From: Alphaproteobacteria bacterium
GTDB lineage: Bacteria; Pseudomonadota; Alphaproteobacteria; Micavibrionales; UBA2020
Assembly (NCBI GenBank): GCA_018971405.1
Contig: JAGXAX010000004.1
Location: forward strand, 1-16,504
Direction: 5' to 3'
Length of the DNA stretch: 16,504 nucleotides
How positions within the stretch are numbered: the stretch's first letter is position 1; each line of letters starts with the position of its first letter. The translations under genes were made by a program, and so were the position numbers. Below, piece after piece: positions 7,056 through 16,504 of this stretch. Under the pieces are notes generated by a model. The model had not been told where the DNA came from, searched no databases, and saw only the letters and a program-made list of their open reading frames with translations.

Positions 7056-8999
7056 CTAGCTTTGCACGAGGAAAATATAGGCGGTGATGAACGCCACCAC
7101 GCCCAGCAGCATGGCGAAGGCATAGTGGTAGACGTAGCCCGTTTCCAGCTTGCTGGTCTCGCGCGACGAACGCGCGACCGCTTTGGCGACGCCATCCGGC
7201 CCGAGGCCGTCGATGATTTTGCCGTCGCCCGTCTTCCACAGAACCTTGCCGATGATGAAGGCGGGCACGACGCCGGCCGCGTTGTAGATCTCGTCGAAAT
7301 ACCACTTGTTGAACAGCAGCTTGTATATCGGCCTGAAGGCCGCGGCGATCTTCGCGGGCAGCCCCGTCGCCTTCATGTAAAGCCAGAAGGCGACCAGAAT
7401 GCCGATGACGCCGACCGCGACGGGCACATGCGCCGCCCAGTATGGAATACGCTCCGCCATGGCGACCGTATTGTCGCCCTTGAGGACGAACAGGCTTTTG
7501 CCCCAGAAGGCGTGGCGCCCCTCGCCGACGAAGTAGTCGTGGAACGCCCAGCCGCCGAAGGCCGCGCCTGCGCCGAGCACATAGAGCGGCGCCAGCATCA
7601 CGAAAGGAGATTCATGCACGTGCTCCATCGTGTGATGGTCGGCGCGCGGCTTGCCGTGGAAGGTCATGAAGATCATCCGCCATGAATAGAACGCCGTCAG
7701 GAAGGCCGCGGCCACGCCAAGCCAGTAGGCGAAATGCGCGGCGTCGCCGACCTTGGAGAAATCCGCCTCGAGGATCATGTCCTTGGAATAATAGCCGGCG
7801 AACAGCGGGATGCCCGCGAGCGCGAGGCTGCCGACCCACATCAGCACGTAGGTCTGCGGGATTTTCTTCCACAGCCCGCCCATCTTGCGCATGTCCTGCT
7901 CGCCGCCCATCGCGTGGATGACGGAGCCGGAGCCGAGGAACAAAAGCGCCTTGAAGAACGCGTGGGTGAAAAGGTGGAAGATCGCCGCGCTATAGGCCGA
8001 AACGCCGAGGGCGAAGAACATGTAGCCGAGCTGGCTCATGGTCGAATAGGCGATCACGCGCTTGATGTCGAACTGGGTCACGGCGATGGTCGCGGCGATG
8101 AAGGCGGTGAGGGCGCCCATCACGGTGATGAACATGCGCACCGGCACGGCGTATTCGTACAGCGGCGACATCCGCGCCACCATGAAGACGCCCGCCGTCA
8201 CCATCGTCGCGGCGTGGATGAGCGCCGAGACCGGCGTCGGGCCTTCCATCGCGTCCGGCAGCCAGGTGTGCAGGCCGAGCTGCGCCGATTTGCCCATCGC
8301 GCCGACGAAGAGCAGCGCGCAGATGAGGTCGAGCGCGTTGAAGCCGTGGCCGAGGAACAGGATCGTCGCGTCCTTCATCTCCGCCGCATGGGCGAAGATG
8401 TAATCGAAGTTCAGGGAATGGAAGAGGAAGAACGTCGCCATCAACCCGAGCGCAAGGCCGAAATCGCCGATGCGGTTCATGACGAAGGCCTTGATCGCGG
8501 CGTTGTTTGCGCTTTCCTTTTCGTTCCAGAAGCCGATCAGCAGGTAGGACATCAGCCCCACCCCTTCCCAGCCGAAGAACAACTGCACGAGGTTGTCCGC
8601 CGTCACCAGCATCAGCATGGCGAAGGTGAAAAGGCTCAAATAAGAGGTGAACCGCGCGCGCGCCTTGTCGTGCGCCATGTAGCCGATGGAATAGAAATGC
8701 ACGCAACAGGAAACGACCGTCACCACCGTCACCATCACCGCGGCGAGCTCGTCGAAGCGCAGCGCCCACGAGACGTTCAGCGCACCGGAGGAAATCCACG
8801 TGAAAAGCTCCACCGTGCGCGGATGGTGCAAAAAGAGGATGTCGTTGAACAGGGCGACGGCGCAGCCCGCCGAAGCCAGCATCAGCGCGCAGGTGACGAG
8901 GTTCGCGGCCCTGTCGCCGATCTTGCGGCCGAACAGGCCGGCGACGGCGGCGCCGAGCAGCGGGGCGAATACGGCTACGGTTTCCAGTTGCAGTTGCAT
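7056..8999 (-). CDS. nuoL: NADH-quinone oxidoreductase subunit L
   Basis: NuoL is the distal proton-pumping subunit of complex I. The 647 residues include the antiporter core with GWEGVGLMSYLLIGFW (E145), NRIGDFGLALG (D179), the Lys of GAMGKSAQ (K237), HTWLPDAMEGPTPVSALIHA from 244, FDIKRVIAYSTMSQLGYMFF, FFKALLFLGSGSVIHAMGGEQ and FAGYYSKDMIL. The C-terminal region, from about 520 onward, contains the long lateral helix that clamps the membrane arm and a final membrane anchor, so it is full length. A histidine-rich loop (HHTMEHVHESP) precedes this region; comparable loops occur in alphaproteobacterial NuoL. The start follows the nuoK stop by 4 bases, with AAGGGA/TAGGA upstream serving as ribosome site. 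Confidence 0.97.
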   Translation of the reverse strand: MQLQLETVAVFAPLLGAAVAGLFGRKIGDRAANLVTCALMLASAGCAVALFNDILFLHHPRTVELFTWISSGALNVSWALRFDELAAVMVTVVTVVSCCVHFYSIGYMAHDKARARFTSYLSLFTFAMLMLVTADNLVQLFFGWEGVGLMSYLLIGFWNEKESANNAAIKAFVMNRIGDFGLALGLMATFFLFHSLNFDYIFAHAAEMKDATILFLGHGFNALDLICALLFVGAMGKSAQLGLHTWLPDAMEGPTPVSALIHAATMVTAGVFMVARMSPLYEYAVPVRMFITVMGALTAFIAATIAVTQFDIKRVIAYSTMSQLGYMFFALGVSAYSAAIFHLFTHAFFKALLFLGSGSVIHAMGGEQDMRKMGGLWKKIPQTYVLMWVGSLALAGIPLFAGYYSKDMILEADFSKVGDAAHFAYWLGVAAAFLTAFYSWRMIFMTFHGKPRADHHTMEHVHESPFVMLAPLYVLGAGAAFGGWAFHDYFVGEGRHAFWGKSLFVLKGDNTVAMAERIPYWAAHVPVAVGVIGILVAFWLYMKATGLPAKIAAAFRPIYKLLFNKWYFDEIYNAAGVVPAFIIGKVLWKTGDGKIIDGLGPDGVAKAVARSSRETSKLETGYVYHYAFAMLLGVVAFITAYIFLVQS

Positions 9000-9003
9000 T
9001 TTC

Positions 9004-9321
9004 CTATCCCTTCAGCGTGCTGATGTCTTCGACCGCGATCGTGTCCCTGTTGCGGAAGACGCAGACCAGGATGGCGAGGCCGATCGCCGCCTCCGCCGCC
9101 GCGACCGTCAGGATGAACATCGCGAACACCTGCCCCGTCAGGTCGTGCAGATACGAGGAGAAGGTGACGAAATTGATCTGCACCGCGAGCAGCATCAGCT
9201 CGATGGACATCAATATGATGATCACGTTGCGGCGGTTGAGGAAAATGCCGAACACGCCGAGCGTGAACAAAACCGCCGACAGGCAGAGAAAATGGGGCAT
9301 GCCGATATTCATGAGCGTCAT
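9004..9321 (-). CDS. nuoK: NADH-quinone oxidoreductase subunit K
   Basis: NuoK is a small three-helix membrane subunit (ND4L homologue) linking the quinone end to the pumps. Motifs include [31 protein letters not shown] with the proton-path Glu (E41 from the first Met), and [15 protein letters not shown] with the second Glu (E77). Two starts are plausible. The ATG at 9321 overlaps the nuoJ stop (ATGA), has a good ribosome site and gives 105 residues. The ATG at 9312 gives MNIGMPHFL and 102 residues, closer to the family norm, but has no ribosome site of its own. The first is listed. It fits between nuoJ and nuoL as in most nuo operons. Confidence 0.95.
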   Translation of the reverse strand: MTLMNIGMPHFLCLSAVLFTLGVFGIFLNRRNVIIILMSIELMLLAVQINFVTFSSYLHDLTGQVFAMFILTVAAAEAAIGLAILVCVFRNRDTIAVEDISTLKG

Positions 9322-9929
9322 AATTCAACTCCCGCGCCGCATGCGGCCTTGACGACCTTGACGACGTCCTTCGGGTCGCGCGCCACCTGGTCGGAAACGC
9401 TCTGGCGGCGCACGTCGCCGCGCTTGCGCAGCGTCAGCGTGATCGCGCCGATCATGGCGACCAGCAAAATCAGGCCCGCCGTCTCGAAGGGGAAAAGATA
9501 TTGCGTGTAAAGGATTTGCCCGAGCGCGTGGGTATTGTCGACGCCCGCCGGCATCGGCGCGCGCGCGCCCTGACCCGCGAACATCGACGGCGTCCACCCC
9601 TTGTAAATCCACAGCAGCTCGCCCAGCAGCACGAGGCCGACCGCGCCGCCGACGGGCAGATGCTTCATCATCCCCTTGCGCAGGGCGGCGAAGTTGATGT
9701 CGAGCATCATCACGACGAAGAGGAACAGCACGGCGACCGCGCCGACATAGACGATCACCAGCGTCATGCCGATGAACTCCGCCCCGAGCATGACGAACAG
9801 CGCGGCGGCGTTGAAAAAGGCCAGAATGAGGAACAACACCGCGTGCACGGGGTTGCGCGCCGTGATGACCATCAGCGCGCTCAACACCAATATCGCCGAG
9901 AAGAGGTAAAAGAAAATGGCTTCGATCAT
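9318..9929 (-). CDS. nuoJ: NADH-quinone oxidoreductase subunit J
   Basis: NuoJ (ND6 homologue) is a five-helix membrane subunit that helps pass conformational change from the quinone site to the pumps. The 203 residues match the family: [20 protein letters not shown] near 24-43 and the signature third helix [20 protein letters not shown] near 50-69, with Tyr61 in the segment known to switch between pi-bulge and alpha-helix forms. Later helices lie around 93-109 and 149-166. A soluble basic tail (about 168-203) ends the protein. The start follows the nuoI stop by 12 bases with GGACGGG upstream; the stop overlaps the nuoK start as ATGA. Confidence 0.96.
   Translation of the reverse strand: MIEAIFFYLFSAILVLSALMVITARNPVHAVLFLILAFFNAAALFVMLGAEFIGMTLVIVYVGAVAVLFLFVVMMLDINFAALRKGMMKHLPVGGAVGLVLLGELLWIYKGWTPSMFAGQGARAPMPAGVDNTHALGQILYTQYLFPFETAGLILLVAMIGAITLTLRKRGDVRRQSVSDQVARDPKDVVKVVKAACGAGVEL
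9329..9333 (-). promoter_or_regulatory. Ribosome binding site supporting the upstream nuoK start
   Basis: On the minus strand GGGAG lies 7 bases before the ATG at 9319-9321, inside the 3' end of nuoJ. The alternative nuoK ATG at 9310-9312 has no comparable purine run at a suitable distance, so this site favours the longer, coupled start. Confidence 0.55.
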
Positions 9930-9941
9930 TGTGTCCCGTCC

Positions 9942-10427
9942 CTATCTGTATTTTTTGTCCGCTTCCAGCGTCGCGGCGATCTGGGATTCCCAGCGGTCGC
10001 CGTTGGCCAGCAGGCGTTCCTTGTCGTAGAGCAATTCCTCGTGCGTTTCGGTCGCGTATTCGAAGTTCGGCCCCTCGACGATCGCGTCCACGGGACAGGC
10101 TTCCTGACACAGTCCGCAATAGATGCACTTGGTCATGTCGATATCGTAGCGCGTGGTGCGGCGGCTGCCGTCTTCGCGCGGTTCGGCCTCGATGGTGATG
10201 GCCTGCGCGGGGCAGATCGCCTCGCAGAGCTTGCAGGCGATGCAGCGCTCCTCCCCGTTCGGGTAGCGGCGCAAGGCGTGCTCGCCGCGAAAGCGCGGGC
10301 TGATCGGCCCCTTCTCGAACGGATAGTTGATGGTGACGGACTTCCTGAACATGTAGCTGAAGGTCAGCGCGAAGCCTTTGATCAGCTCGATGAGGAAGAA
10401 ACTGCGGACTGTTTTCGTGGCACTCAT
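9942..10427 (-). CDS. nuoI: NADH-quinone oxidoreductase subunit I
   Basis: NuoI (TYKY homologue) carries the two [4Fe-4S] clusters N6a and N6b that pass electrons from NuoG toward cluster N2. Two ferredoxin motifs are complete: [12 protein letters not shown] (Cys 62, 65, 68, 72) and [12 protein letters not shown] (Cys 101, 104, 107, 111). The N-terminal region, with [20 protein letters not shown] at about 18-37, is the amphipathic part that docks on the membrane arm. At 161 residues it has the usual length for alphaproteobacterial NuoI. It starts 4 bases after the nuoH stop. Confidence 0.97.
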   Translation of the reverse strand: MSATKTVRSFFLIELIKGFALTFSYMFRKSVTINYPFEKGPISPRFRGEHALRRYPNGEERCIACKLCEAICPAQAITIEAEPREDGSRRTTRYDIDMTKCIYCGLCQEACPVDAIVEGPNFEYATETHEELLYDKERLLANGDRWESQIAATLEADKKYR

Positions 10428-10431
10428 GTTG

Positions 10432-11490
10432 TCACATCCCCGGTAAAGCGTGGTTATAGAGCAAGGCGCCCGCGACGACGACGACCCAGACCAGCGTGAA
10501 AGGCAAGAACACTTTCCAGCCGAGGCGCATCAGCTGGTCGTAGCGGTAGCGCGGCAGCGTGCCGCGCGCCCAGAGGAAGATGAACAGCACGAAGCAGACC
10601 TTCAGCGCGAACCACAAGACGCCCGGCACGAAAGCCAGCGCGGAAATGCCGAACGGCGGCAGCCAGCCGCCGAGGAACAAAATCGTCGCCGTGCCGGAGA
10701 GCAGGATCATGTTGAGGTATTCGCCGAGGAAGAAGAGCGCGAAGGTCATCGCCGAATATTCGACGTTGTAGCCGCCGACGAGCTCGGACTCGCCTTCCGG
10801 CAAGTCGAACGGCGCGCGGTTGGTCTCGGCCAGCGCGGAAATGACGTAGATCACGAACATGGGGAAGAGCAGCGCCGTCACCCAGCCGGGGCGGTGCGCG
10901 GTCACGATCTCCGTCATGTTGAGCGAGCCCGTCGCCAGCGTCACGGCGACGATGACGAAGCCCATGGAGACTTCATAAGAGATCATCTGCGCGGCGGAGC
11001 GCAGGCCGCCGAGAAACGCGTAGCGCGAGTTCGACGCCCAGCCCGCGACGATGATGCCGTAAACGCCGAGCGAGGAAATGGCGAAGAGATAAAGCATGCC
11101 GACGTTGATGTTCGCCAGCACCAGCCCCTGCCCCACGGGGATCACCGCCCACGCGACCAAACTCAGCGCGAAGGTGATCATCGGCGCGATGAGGAACAAT
11201 GTCTTGTCCGCACCGGACGGGATGATGGTTTCCTTGGAGAACAGCTTGATGCCGTCGGCGAAGGCCTGCAGCAGGCCGTAGGGGCCGACCATCATCGGGC
11301 CTTGGCGGAGCTGGATCGCGCCCAGCACTTTTCTTTCCGCGTAGGTCAGGTATGCCATGATGACCAGCAGCGGCACGACGAGCGCGAGAATCTTGATGAC
11401 GATCAGCGCGACCGGCGCGACATAGGCCGCGGCGAAGGGGTATTGCTTCAGCAGCGCGGCGACGGCGGGAATTTGCAGCCATTTATCCAT
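10432..11490 (-). CDS. nuoH: NADH-quinone oxidoreductase subunit H
   Basis: NuoH (ND1 homologue) is an eight-helix membrane subunit that forms much of the quinone channel and its connection to the proton path. The 352 residues contain [15 protein letters not shown] at 51-65 followed by [20 protein letters not shown], and the acidic loop [20 protein letters not shown] at 221-240 continuing with YNVEYS, so the conserved glutamates of the quinone funnel are in place. Its first bases overlap the nuoG 3' end by 8 (ATGGATAA), so translation is likely coupled. Nothing is unusual in this subunit, which matters because its quinone-site partner NuoD does carry an unusual substitution. Confidence 0.97.
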   Translation of the reverse strand: MDKWLQIPAVAALLKQYPFAAAYVAPVALIVIKILALVVPLLVIMAYLTYAERKVLGAIQLRQGPMMVGPYGLLQAFADGIKLFSKETIIPSGADKTLFLIAPMITFALSLVAWAVIPVGQGLVLANINVGMLYLFAISSLGVYGIIVAGWASNSRYAFLGGLRSAAQMISYEVSMGFVIVAVTLATGSLNMTEIVTAHRPGWVTALLFPMFVIYVISALAETNRAPFDLPEGESELVGGYNVEYSAMTFALFFLGEYLNMILLSGTATILFLGGWLPPFGISALAFVPGVLWFALKVCFVLFIFLWARGTLPRYRYDQLMRLGWKVFLPFTLVWVVVVAGALLYNHALPGM

Positions 11491-13510
11491 GCGCCACCGC
11501 CTTCTCCTCTTCCGCCTTCACAAAAGCATCCGTGCAGGCCTGCATGGTTTTCGACGCGCGGGAAATGGCGTCGGTCATGTAGAAGTTCTCGATAGCCGCG
11601 CCGAAGGGTTTGGCGTCGCACTTGCCGTCCTTGCCGAACGCCGTCCACTTGGCGGGCAGTATCTCGTCCACACGGGCGAAGGCGGGGTTCACCGCTGCCA
11701 GACGCGCGCGCACCTGCGGCAGCGTCTCGTAAGGCAGCTTCCGGCCCAGCACGGCGGCGAGACCGGCGATGATCTGCCAGTCCTCGCGCGCCCCGCCCGG
11801 CGGGAACACGGCTTGCAGGCCGTTCTGCACGCGGCCTTCGGTGTTGACGTAGGTGCCGCTCTTTTCGGTATAGGCCGCGCCCGGCAAAATCACGTCCGCC
11901 CGCGCGGCGACCTTGCCGCCGTGATGGCCCTGATAAACGACGAAGCAATCGGGCTTGATGTTTTCAACCGGCATCTCGTCCGCGCCGAGCAGGTAGAGCG
12001 CGTCCACCTTCTGCCACGAGGCCGCATCGCCCGCGACGAAGCCGAGCATCAGCGCGCCGACGCGCGAGGCCTGCGTATGCAGCATGTTATAGCCGTTCCA
12101 GCCGTCCTTCACCATGTTGAACTTTTCGGCGACCTTGCGGGCGAGCGCGGCGACGGCATAGCCGTCCGCACGGCGCAGCGCGCCCGCGCCGAGGATGATC
12201 ATCGGGTTTTTCGCGTTCGCGAGGACGCCTGCGAACGCGCCTTTGCCTTCCGCCAGCTCCGCCAGCGTCTCCGGCCCCGCGCCGAGGTATTGGGCAGGAT
12301 AATTCAAATCAATCTTCCGGCCGATCACGCCGACCTTGATGCGCTTCGCCAGCCATGTCTTGCGGATGCGGGCGTTGACCAGCGCGGCCTCGGTACGCGG
12401 GTTGGTGCCGACCAGCAAGATGGCATCCGCTTTTTCAATGCCCGCGATGGTGGTGTTGAAGAGATAGCCCGCCGGATGCGCGGGGTCGATCTGCGCCATG
12501 TCCTGACGGCATTCGAGGTTTTTCGCGCCTAAGGACTCCATCAGGTCTTTGAGGGCGACGACGGACTCGCAATCGGCAAGGTCGCCGACTATCGCGCCGA
12601 AGGTGCGCTTTTTCGCCTCCGTCTTGACGGCCTCGAACGCTTCTTCCCACGTTGCGGGCTCCAGCCTGCCGTTCCGGCGCACGTAGCACCGGTCAAGACG
12701 GTCGCTCTTGAGGCCGTCGACGGCGAAGCGCGTTTTGTCGGAGATCCATTCCTCGTTCACGTCTTCATGCAAACGCGGCAGGATGCGCATGATCTCGCCG
12801 CCGCGCGCGTCGATGCGGATGTTGGAGCCGACGGCGTCGAGCACGTCGATGCCCGGCGTCTTGCGCAGCTCCCACGGGCGCGCGGTGAAGGCATAGGGCT
12901 TGCTTGTGAGCGCGCCGACGGGGCAGACGTCGATGAGGTTGCCGGAAAGCTCCGACGTCACCATCTGCTCGACGTAGGTGCCGATTTCGAGATACTCGCC
13001 GCGGCCGATCACGCCCAGCTCCTCCACGCCCGCGATTTCCTCGCCGAAGCGGACGCAGCGCGTGCACTGGATGCAGCGCGTCATGACGGTTTTGACCAGC
13101 GGGCCGAGATTTTTGTTGGTGACGGCGCGCTTTTCCTCTTCGTAGCGCGAGCGGTCGTAGCCGTAGGCGACGGCCTGGTCCTGCAAGTCGCACTCGCCGC
13201 CCTGGTCGCAGATCGGACAATCGAGCGGGTGGTTGACGAGCAGCATTTCCATCACGTTCTTGCGCGCCTGCTTGGCCTTTTCGGACTGGGTGTGCACCTT
13301 CATCCCGTCGCCGCAGGGCAGCGCGCAGGAGGCCATCGGCTTCGGCGATTTTTCCACCTCGACGAGGCACATGCGGCAGTTCGCCGGCACGGAGAGCTTG
13401 TCGTGATAGCAAAAGCGCGGAATCTCGATCCCGACCTGCTCCGCCGCCTGAATGATCGACGTGCCCGGCTCTACGGTGACTTCGATGTCGTCTATGGTCA
13501 GTTTAGGCAT
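11483..13510 (-). CDS. nuoG: NADH-quinone oxidoreductase subunit G
   Basis: NuoG is the large iron-sulfur subunit of the peripheral arm. The N-terminal 210 residues hold all usual ligands: C34, C45, C48 and C62 for the [2Fe-2S] cluster N1b; H94, C98, C101 and C107 for the His-ligated [4Fe-4S] cluster N5; and C146, C149, C152 and C196 for N4. The rest (about 215-675) is the molybdopterin-oxidoreductase-like domain, which binds no cofactor in complex I. The extra cysteine set for cluster N7, found in E. coli and Thermus NuoG, is absent, as expected for the mitochondrial/alphaproteobacterial type. The 675-residue length is normal. It starts 13 bases after nuoF, with TAGGAG at the nuoF stop as ribosome site. 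Confidence 0.97.
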   Translation of the reverse strand: MPKLTIDDIEVTVEPGTSIIQAAEQVGIEIPRFCYHDKLSVPANCRMCLVEVEKSPKPMASCALPCGDGMKVHTQSEKAKQARKNVMEMLLVNHPLDCPICDQGGECDLQDQAVAYGYDRSRYEEEKRAVTNKNLGPLVKTVMTRCIQCTRCVRFGEEIAGVEELGVIGRGEYLEIGTYVEQMVTSELSGNLIDVCPVGALTSKPYAFTARPWELRKTPGIDVLDAVGSNIRIDARGGEIMRILPRLHEDVNEEWISDKTRFAVDGLKSDRLDRCYVRRNGRLEPATWEEAFEAVKTEAKKRTFGAIVGDLADCESVVALKDLMESLGAKNLECRQDMAQIDPAHPAGYLFNTTIAGIEKADAILLVGTNPRTEAALVNARIRKTWLAKRIKVGVIGRKIDLNYPAQYLGAGPETLAELAEGKGAFAGVLANAKNPMIILGAGALRRADGYAVAALARKVAEKFNMVKDGWNGYNMLHTQASRVGALMLGFVAGDAASWQKVDALYLLGADEMPVENIKPDCFVVYQGHHGGKVAARADVILPGAAYTEKSGTYVNTEGRVQNGLQAVFPPGGAREDWQIIAGLAAVLGRKLPYETLPQVRARLAAVNPAFARVDEILPAKWTAFGKDGKCDAKPFGAAIENFYMTDAISRASKTMQACTDAFVKAEEEKAVAHG

Positions 13511-13523
13511 CGTGAACGCGCTC

Positions 13524-14807
13524 CTATGCTACCAGCTTCTTGCGGTATTCCTTGATCCGCCGTTCCATTTCGGGGCGGAAGTGGTTGATCAGCCCTTGTA
13601 TCGGCCACGCCGAGGCGTCGCCATGGGCGCAAATGGAGTGGCCCTCGATCTCGTGGCCGATGTCGAGCAGCATGTCGATTTCGTCGAGCCGCGCCTCGCC
13701 CTTCACCATCCTTTGCATGATCCGGTACATCCAGCCCGTGCCCTCGCGGCAGGGCGTGCACTGGCCGCAGGACTCGTGCCAGTAGAAGCGCGCGAGGCGC
13801 GCGATGGCGTAGACGATGTCGGTCGACTTGTCCATGACGATGATCGCCGCCGTGCCGAGACCGGAGTTCTGCTCGCGCAGCGCGTCGAAATCCATCAGCA
13901 CCGTGTCGCAAATGCTTTTCGGCAGCAAACGCGTGGACGAGCCGCCGGGAATGACGGCCAAAAGGTTGTCCCATCCGCCGCGCACGCCGCCGCCGTGTTT
14001 CTCGATGATCTCTTTCAGCGGCACGCTCATCGCCTCTTCGACGTTGCAGGGCGTGTTGACGTGGCCGGAGATGCAGAAGAGTTTCGTGCCGCGGTTTTTC
14101 TCGCGCCCGAAGCCGGCGAACCACGACGCGCCGCGCTTGGCGATTTCCGGCACGACGGCGATGGTCTCGACGTTGTTCACCGTCGTCGGGCAGGCGTAAA
14201 GCCCCGCGCCCGCGGGGAACGGCGGCTTGTTGCGCGGCATGCCCTTTTTTCCTTCGAGGCTGTTCAGGAGCGCGGTTTCCTCGCCGCAGATATACGCGCC
14301 CGCGCCGCGGTGCACATAGATGTCGAAATCCCAGCCCGAGCCGCAGGCGTTTTTGCCGACGAGTTTCGCGGCGTAGGCTTCCTCGATCGCGTTTTGCAGC
14401 GCTTCGGCCTCGCGCATGAACTCGCCGCGGATGTAAATGTAGCAGGCGTGCGCGCGCATCGCGTAGCTCGCCAGCAGCGCGCCCTCGATCAGCCGGTGCG
14501 GCTCGTGGCGGATGATGTCGCGGTCCTTGCAGGTGCCGGGCTCGGATTCGTCGGCGTTGATGACGAGATAGTTCGGACGGCCGTCCTTGGACTCCTTCGG
14601 CATGAACGACCATTTCATCCCCGTCGGAAACCCTGCGCCGCCGCGGCCGCGCAAGTCGGACTTCTTCACTTCTTCGATGAGCCAGTCCTGCCCCTTGGCC
14701 ATGACCTCTTTCGTGCCCGCCCATACGCCGCGCGCCTGCGCCGCCTTGAGGCTTGGGGACTCCCAGCCGTAAATATTGGTGAATATCCTGTCCTTGTCAG
14801 CCAGCAT
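13524..14807 (-). CDS. nuoF: NADH-quinone oxidoreductase subunit F
   Basis: NuoF is the NADH- and FMN-binding subunit where electrons enter complex I. The 427 residues contain the glycine-rich nucleotide motif [10 protein letters not shown] at 54-63, [14 protein letters not shown] at 84-96 in the FMN pocket, [19 protein letters not shown] at 168-186, and the [4Fe-4S] N3 ligands in [15 protein letters not shown] (C347, C350, C353) plus C393. All expected residues are present. The ATG at 14805-14807 lies inside the 3' end of nuoE, an 11-base overlap, which suggests coupled synthesis of the NuoE-NuoF pair. Confidence 0.97.
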   Translation of the reverse strand: MLADKDRIFTNIYGWESPSLKAAQARGVWAGTKEVMAKGQDWLIEEVKKSDLRGRGGAGFPTGMKWSFMPKESKDGRPNYLVINADESEPGTCKDRDIIRHEPHRLIEGALLASYAMRAHACYIYIRGEFMREAEALQNAIEEAYAAKLVGKNACGSGWDFDIYVHRGAGAYICGEETALLNSLEGKKGMPRNKPPFPAGAGLYACPTTVNNVETIAVVPEIAKRGASWFAGFGREKNRGTKLFCISGHVNTPCNVEEAMSVPLKEIIEKHGGGVRGGWDNLLAVIPGGSSTRLLPKSICDTVLMDFDALREQNSGLGTAAIIVMDKSTDIVYAIARLARFYWHESCGQCTPCREGTGWMYRIMQRMVKGEARLDEIDMLLDIGHEIEGHSICAHGDASAWPIQGLINHFRPEMERRIKEYRKKLVA

Positions 14808-15429
14808 CTTTCACCCCCGCCTTCTTGGCCTGATCGTGCAGCGTCGTCGCGCCCTTGATGCCCATCGAGGTGGCGCGCCCGGTTTGCGAGCCGGGTTTGG
14901 CCCTGCCCGCTTTCATGTCGTCGAGAACCTTCACCACGTTTTCCGGCGTCAGGTCTTCGTAGAAATCGTCGCCGTTGTGCTGGAACACCGGCGCGTTGAC
15001 GCAGGCGCCGAGGCATTCCACGTCGGAGAGGTGGAACTCCCCGTCCGGCGTGGTTTCGCCGAGATGGATGCCGAGATGCTTTTCGCACGCGCGCACCACT
15101 TCCGCCGAGCCGGCGAGCCAGCAGGGCGTGGTGGTGCAGAATTGGATATGATGTTTGCCTTTCGGCGAAAGGTTGTACATCGTGTAGAAGGTCGCGACCT
15201 CGAAGACCTTGATGCGCGGCATGTCGAGGATGCGCGCGATCTCTTCCATCGCCGCTTCGGGAATCCAGCCGCCGTTCTGCTCCTGCGCGATGGTCAGCAG
15301 CGCCATTACCGCGCTCGCCTGACGGCCTTTGGGATATTTCGAGATATGCAGCTCGACCTTGACCATGTTCTCTTTCGAGAACTTGAAATCCTTCGGCTGT
15401 TGAAAATCTTTTTTAACGGCAACGCTCAT
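14797..15429 (-). CDS. nuoE: NADH-quinone oxidoreductase subunit E
   Basis: NuoE (24 kDa homologue) is a thioredoxin-fold subunit binding the off-path [2Fe-2S] cluster N1a next to FMN in NuoF. The four ligands are present in FCTTTPCWL (C98, C103) and [11 protein letters not shown] (C139, C143). The helical N-terminal half includes [20 protein letters not shown] from about 34 and [14 protein letters not shown] from about 76. The C-terminal 30 residues form a basic Gly/Ala/Lys tail of the kind seen in alphaproteobacterial and mitochondrial versions. At 210 residues the length is normal. The start overlaps the nuoD stop as ATGA; the stop overlaps nuoF. Confidence 0.97.
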   Translation of the reverse strand: MSVAVKKDFQQPKDFKFSKENMVKVELHISKYPKGRQASAVMALLTIAQEQNGGWIPEAAMEEIARILDMPRIKVFEVATFYTMYNLSPKGKHHIQFCTTTPCWLAGSAEVVRACEKHLGIHLGETTPDGEFHLSDVECLGACVNAPVFQHNGDDFYEDLTPENVVKVLDDMKAGRAKPGSQTGRATSMGIKGATTLHDQAKKAGVKDAG

Positions 15430-16504
15430 CGGTCGATCTCCCCGAAAACGATATCCAGCGACCCGATGATCGCCACGACGTCGGCCAGCATGTGGCCGCG
15501 GCTCATGAAATCCAGCCCCTGCAAGTGCGCGAAGCCCGGCGCGCGGATGTGGCAGCGGTAGGGCTTGTTGCTGCCGTCCGAGACCAGATAGACGCCGAAT
15601 TCGCCCTTCGGCGCCTCGACGACGGAATAGGTCTCGCCCGCGGGCACGTGGTAGCCCTCGGTGTAAAGCTTGAAGTGGTGGATCAGCGCTTCCATCGAGT
15701 TTTTCATGTCGGCGCGGCGCGGCGGGGAGATTTTGCCGTCGTCCGCCAGCACGAGGCCCTCGGGCATCTTTTCGATCGCCTGCTTCATGATTTTGCAGGA
15801 CTGGCGCATTTCCTCCATCCGCACGAGATAGCGCGCGTAGCAGTCGCCCGTCGCGCCCACCGGCACGTCGAAATCCATGCCGGCGTAAACGTCATACGGC
15901 TGCGACTTGCGCAAATCCCACGCCACGCCGGACGCGCGGAGCATCGGGCCGGAGAAGCCCCAGTCCAGCGCCTCTTGCTTCGTCACCACGCCGATATCGA
16001 CCATGCGCTGCTTGAAGATGCGGTTTTCGGTCAGCAGATCCTCGGTATCGTCGACGAAGCGCGCGAAATTTTCGGTGAACTTCATCATGTCTTCGAGCAG
16101 CCCGTCCGGCAAGTCCTGGTGGACGCCGCCGGGGCGGAAATAGTTGGCGTGCAGGCGCGCGCCGCAGACGCGCTCGTAAAACTCCATCATCCGCTCGCGC
16201 TCCTCGAAGCCCCACAGCGCGGGCGTGATGCCGCCGATGTCGAGCACGCCCGTCGTGATGCTGAGCACGTGGTTGAGCAGGCGCCCCAGTTCCGCGAACA
16301 GCACGCGGATATATTGCGCGCGGAGCGGCGCTTCGATCTTGAGCAGTTTTTCGACGGCGAGCGCGAAAGCATGTTCCTGATTCATCGTGCCGACAGAGTC
16401 GAGACGGTCGAAATAGGGGATGGCTTGCAGATAGGTCTTGTTCTCGATCAGCTTTTCGGTGCCGCGGTGCAGCAGGCCGATGTGCGGATCGGCGCGCTCG
16501 ATCA
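15426..16504 (-). CDS. nuoD: NADH-quinone oxidoreductase subunit D (partial, N-terminus outside window)
   Basis: NuoD (49 kDa homologue) forms the quinone-binding cavity with NuoB and NuoH. About 358 codons are present; judging by the family length some 35-40 N-terminal residues lie beyond the right edge. Clear landmarks are [20 protein letters not shown] at the start, [72 protein letters not shown] and the C-terminal [20 protein letters not shown]. The reading frame stays open past the internal Met at 16385, so that Met is not the start. One residue is odd: the segment normally reading FDRLDYV reads FDRLDSV, with Ser (TCT, 16395-16397) in place of the tyrosine that contacts the quinone headgroup. 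The rest of the visible protein looks intact. Confidence 0.97.
   Translation of the reverse strand, partial: IERADPHIGLLHRGTEKLIENKTYLQAIPYFDRLDSVGTMNQEHAFALAVEKLLKIEAPLRAQYIRVLFAELGRLLNHVLSITTGVLDIGGITPALWGFEERERMMEFYERVCGARLHANYFRPGGVHQDLPDGLLEDMMKFTENFARFVDDTEDLLTENRIFKQRMVDIGVVTKQEALDWGFSGPMLRASGVAWDLRKSQPYDVYAGMDFDVPVGATGDCYARYLVRMEEMRQSCKIMKQAIEKMPEGLVLADDGKISPPRRADMKNSMEALIHHFKLYTEGYHVPAGETYSVVEAPKGEFGVYLVSDGSNKPYRCHIRAPGFAHLQGLDFMSRGHMLADVVAIIGSLDIVFGEIDR

Noticed and set aside
5513..7195. Longer nuoM start at 7195.
   Set aside because: The extension overlaps nuoL, is basic and serine-rich rather than membrane-like, and the ATG at 7039 gives the standard N-terminus with a ribosome site.
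11483..13510. Missing N7 cysteines in NuoG considered as a defect.
   Set aside because: Cluster N7 is absent in most alphaproteobacterial and mitochondrial homologues, so this is normal for the group.
13452..14858. Long plus-strand open frames opposite nuoF (here), nuoN (4040-5389), nuoL (7734-9023), nuoH (10450-11595) and nuoG (11489-12532).
   Set aside because: All mirror complete complex I genes, have low-complexity basic or histidine-rich translations, and lack start signals or recognised motifs.
1..16504. Search for mobile elements, CRISPR arrays, tRNA genes, toxin-antitoxin pairs or a novel defence cluster.
   Set aside because: Nearly every base is occupied by recognised housekeeping genes. 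No direct or inverted repeats of note, and no candidate genes of these kinds, were seen.

Overview
This window is a single-strand (all minus) block of housekeeping genes from a GC-rich proteobacterium, most likely an alphaproteobacterium. The evidence is the order of the genes: a complex I (NADH:quinone oxidoreductase) operon, then birA, an RNase J gene and a DUF1467 membrane protein gene, with proS next. That arrangement is characteristic of alphaproteobacteria, and the NuoE, NuoG and NuoL sequences look alphaproteobacterial. The exact order or family cannot be read from the sequence.

Transcription runs from the right edge to the left. From 16504 down to 4064 lie nuoD (5' end cut off by the window), nuoE, nuoF, nuoG, nuoH, nuoI, nuoJ, nuoK, nuoL, nuoM and nuoN. 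These cover the NADH-oxidising arm (NuoE, F, G), part of the connecting and quinone-reducing arm (NuoD, I, H) and the proton-pumping membrane arm (NuoJ, K, L, M, N). nuoA, nuoB and nuoC presumably lie beyond the right edge. The operon continues without a break into birA (biotin-protein ligase), rnj (RNase J), a DUF1467 gene and a small gene for an exported protein of unknown function. Every junction between nuoD and that last gene is an overlap or a gap of at most 16 bases, so one long, translationally coupled transcript is likely. A 91-base gap then holds a good candidate promoter for proS, whose first 266 codons are at the left edge.

No mobile element, CRISPR array, RNA gene, phage gene or defence system was found, and I do not see an undescribed multi-gene system. 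Three points deserve a second look. The quinone-site tyrosine of NuoD is replaced by serine. ProS is the archaeal/eukaryotic-like form rather than the short bacterial form usual in alphaproteobacteria. The coaX gene often found between birA and rnj in this neighbourhood is absent. The long plus-strand reading frames are antisense shadows of the real genes.
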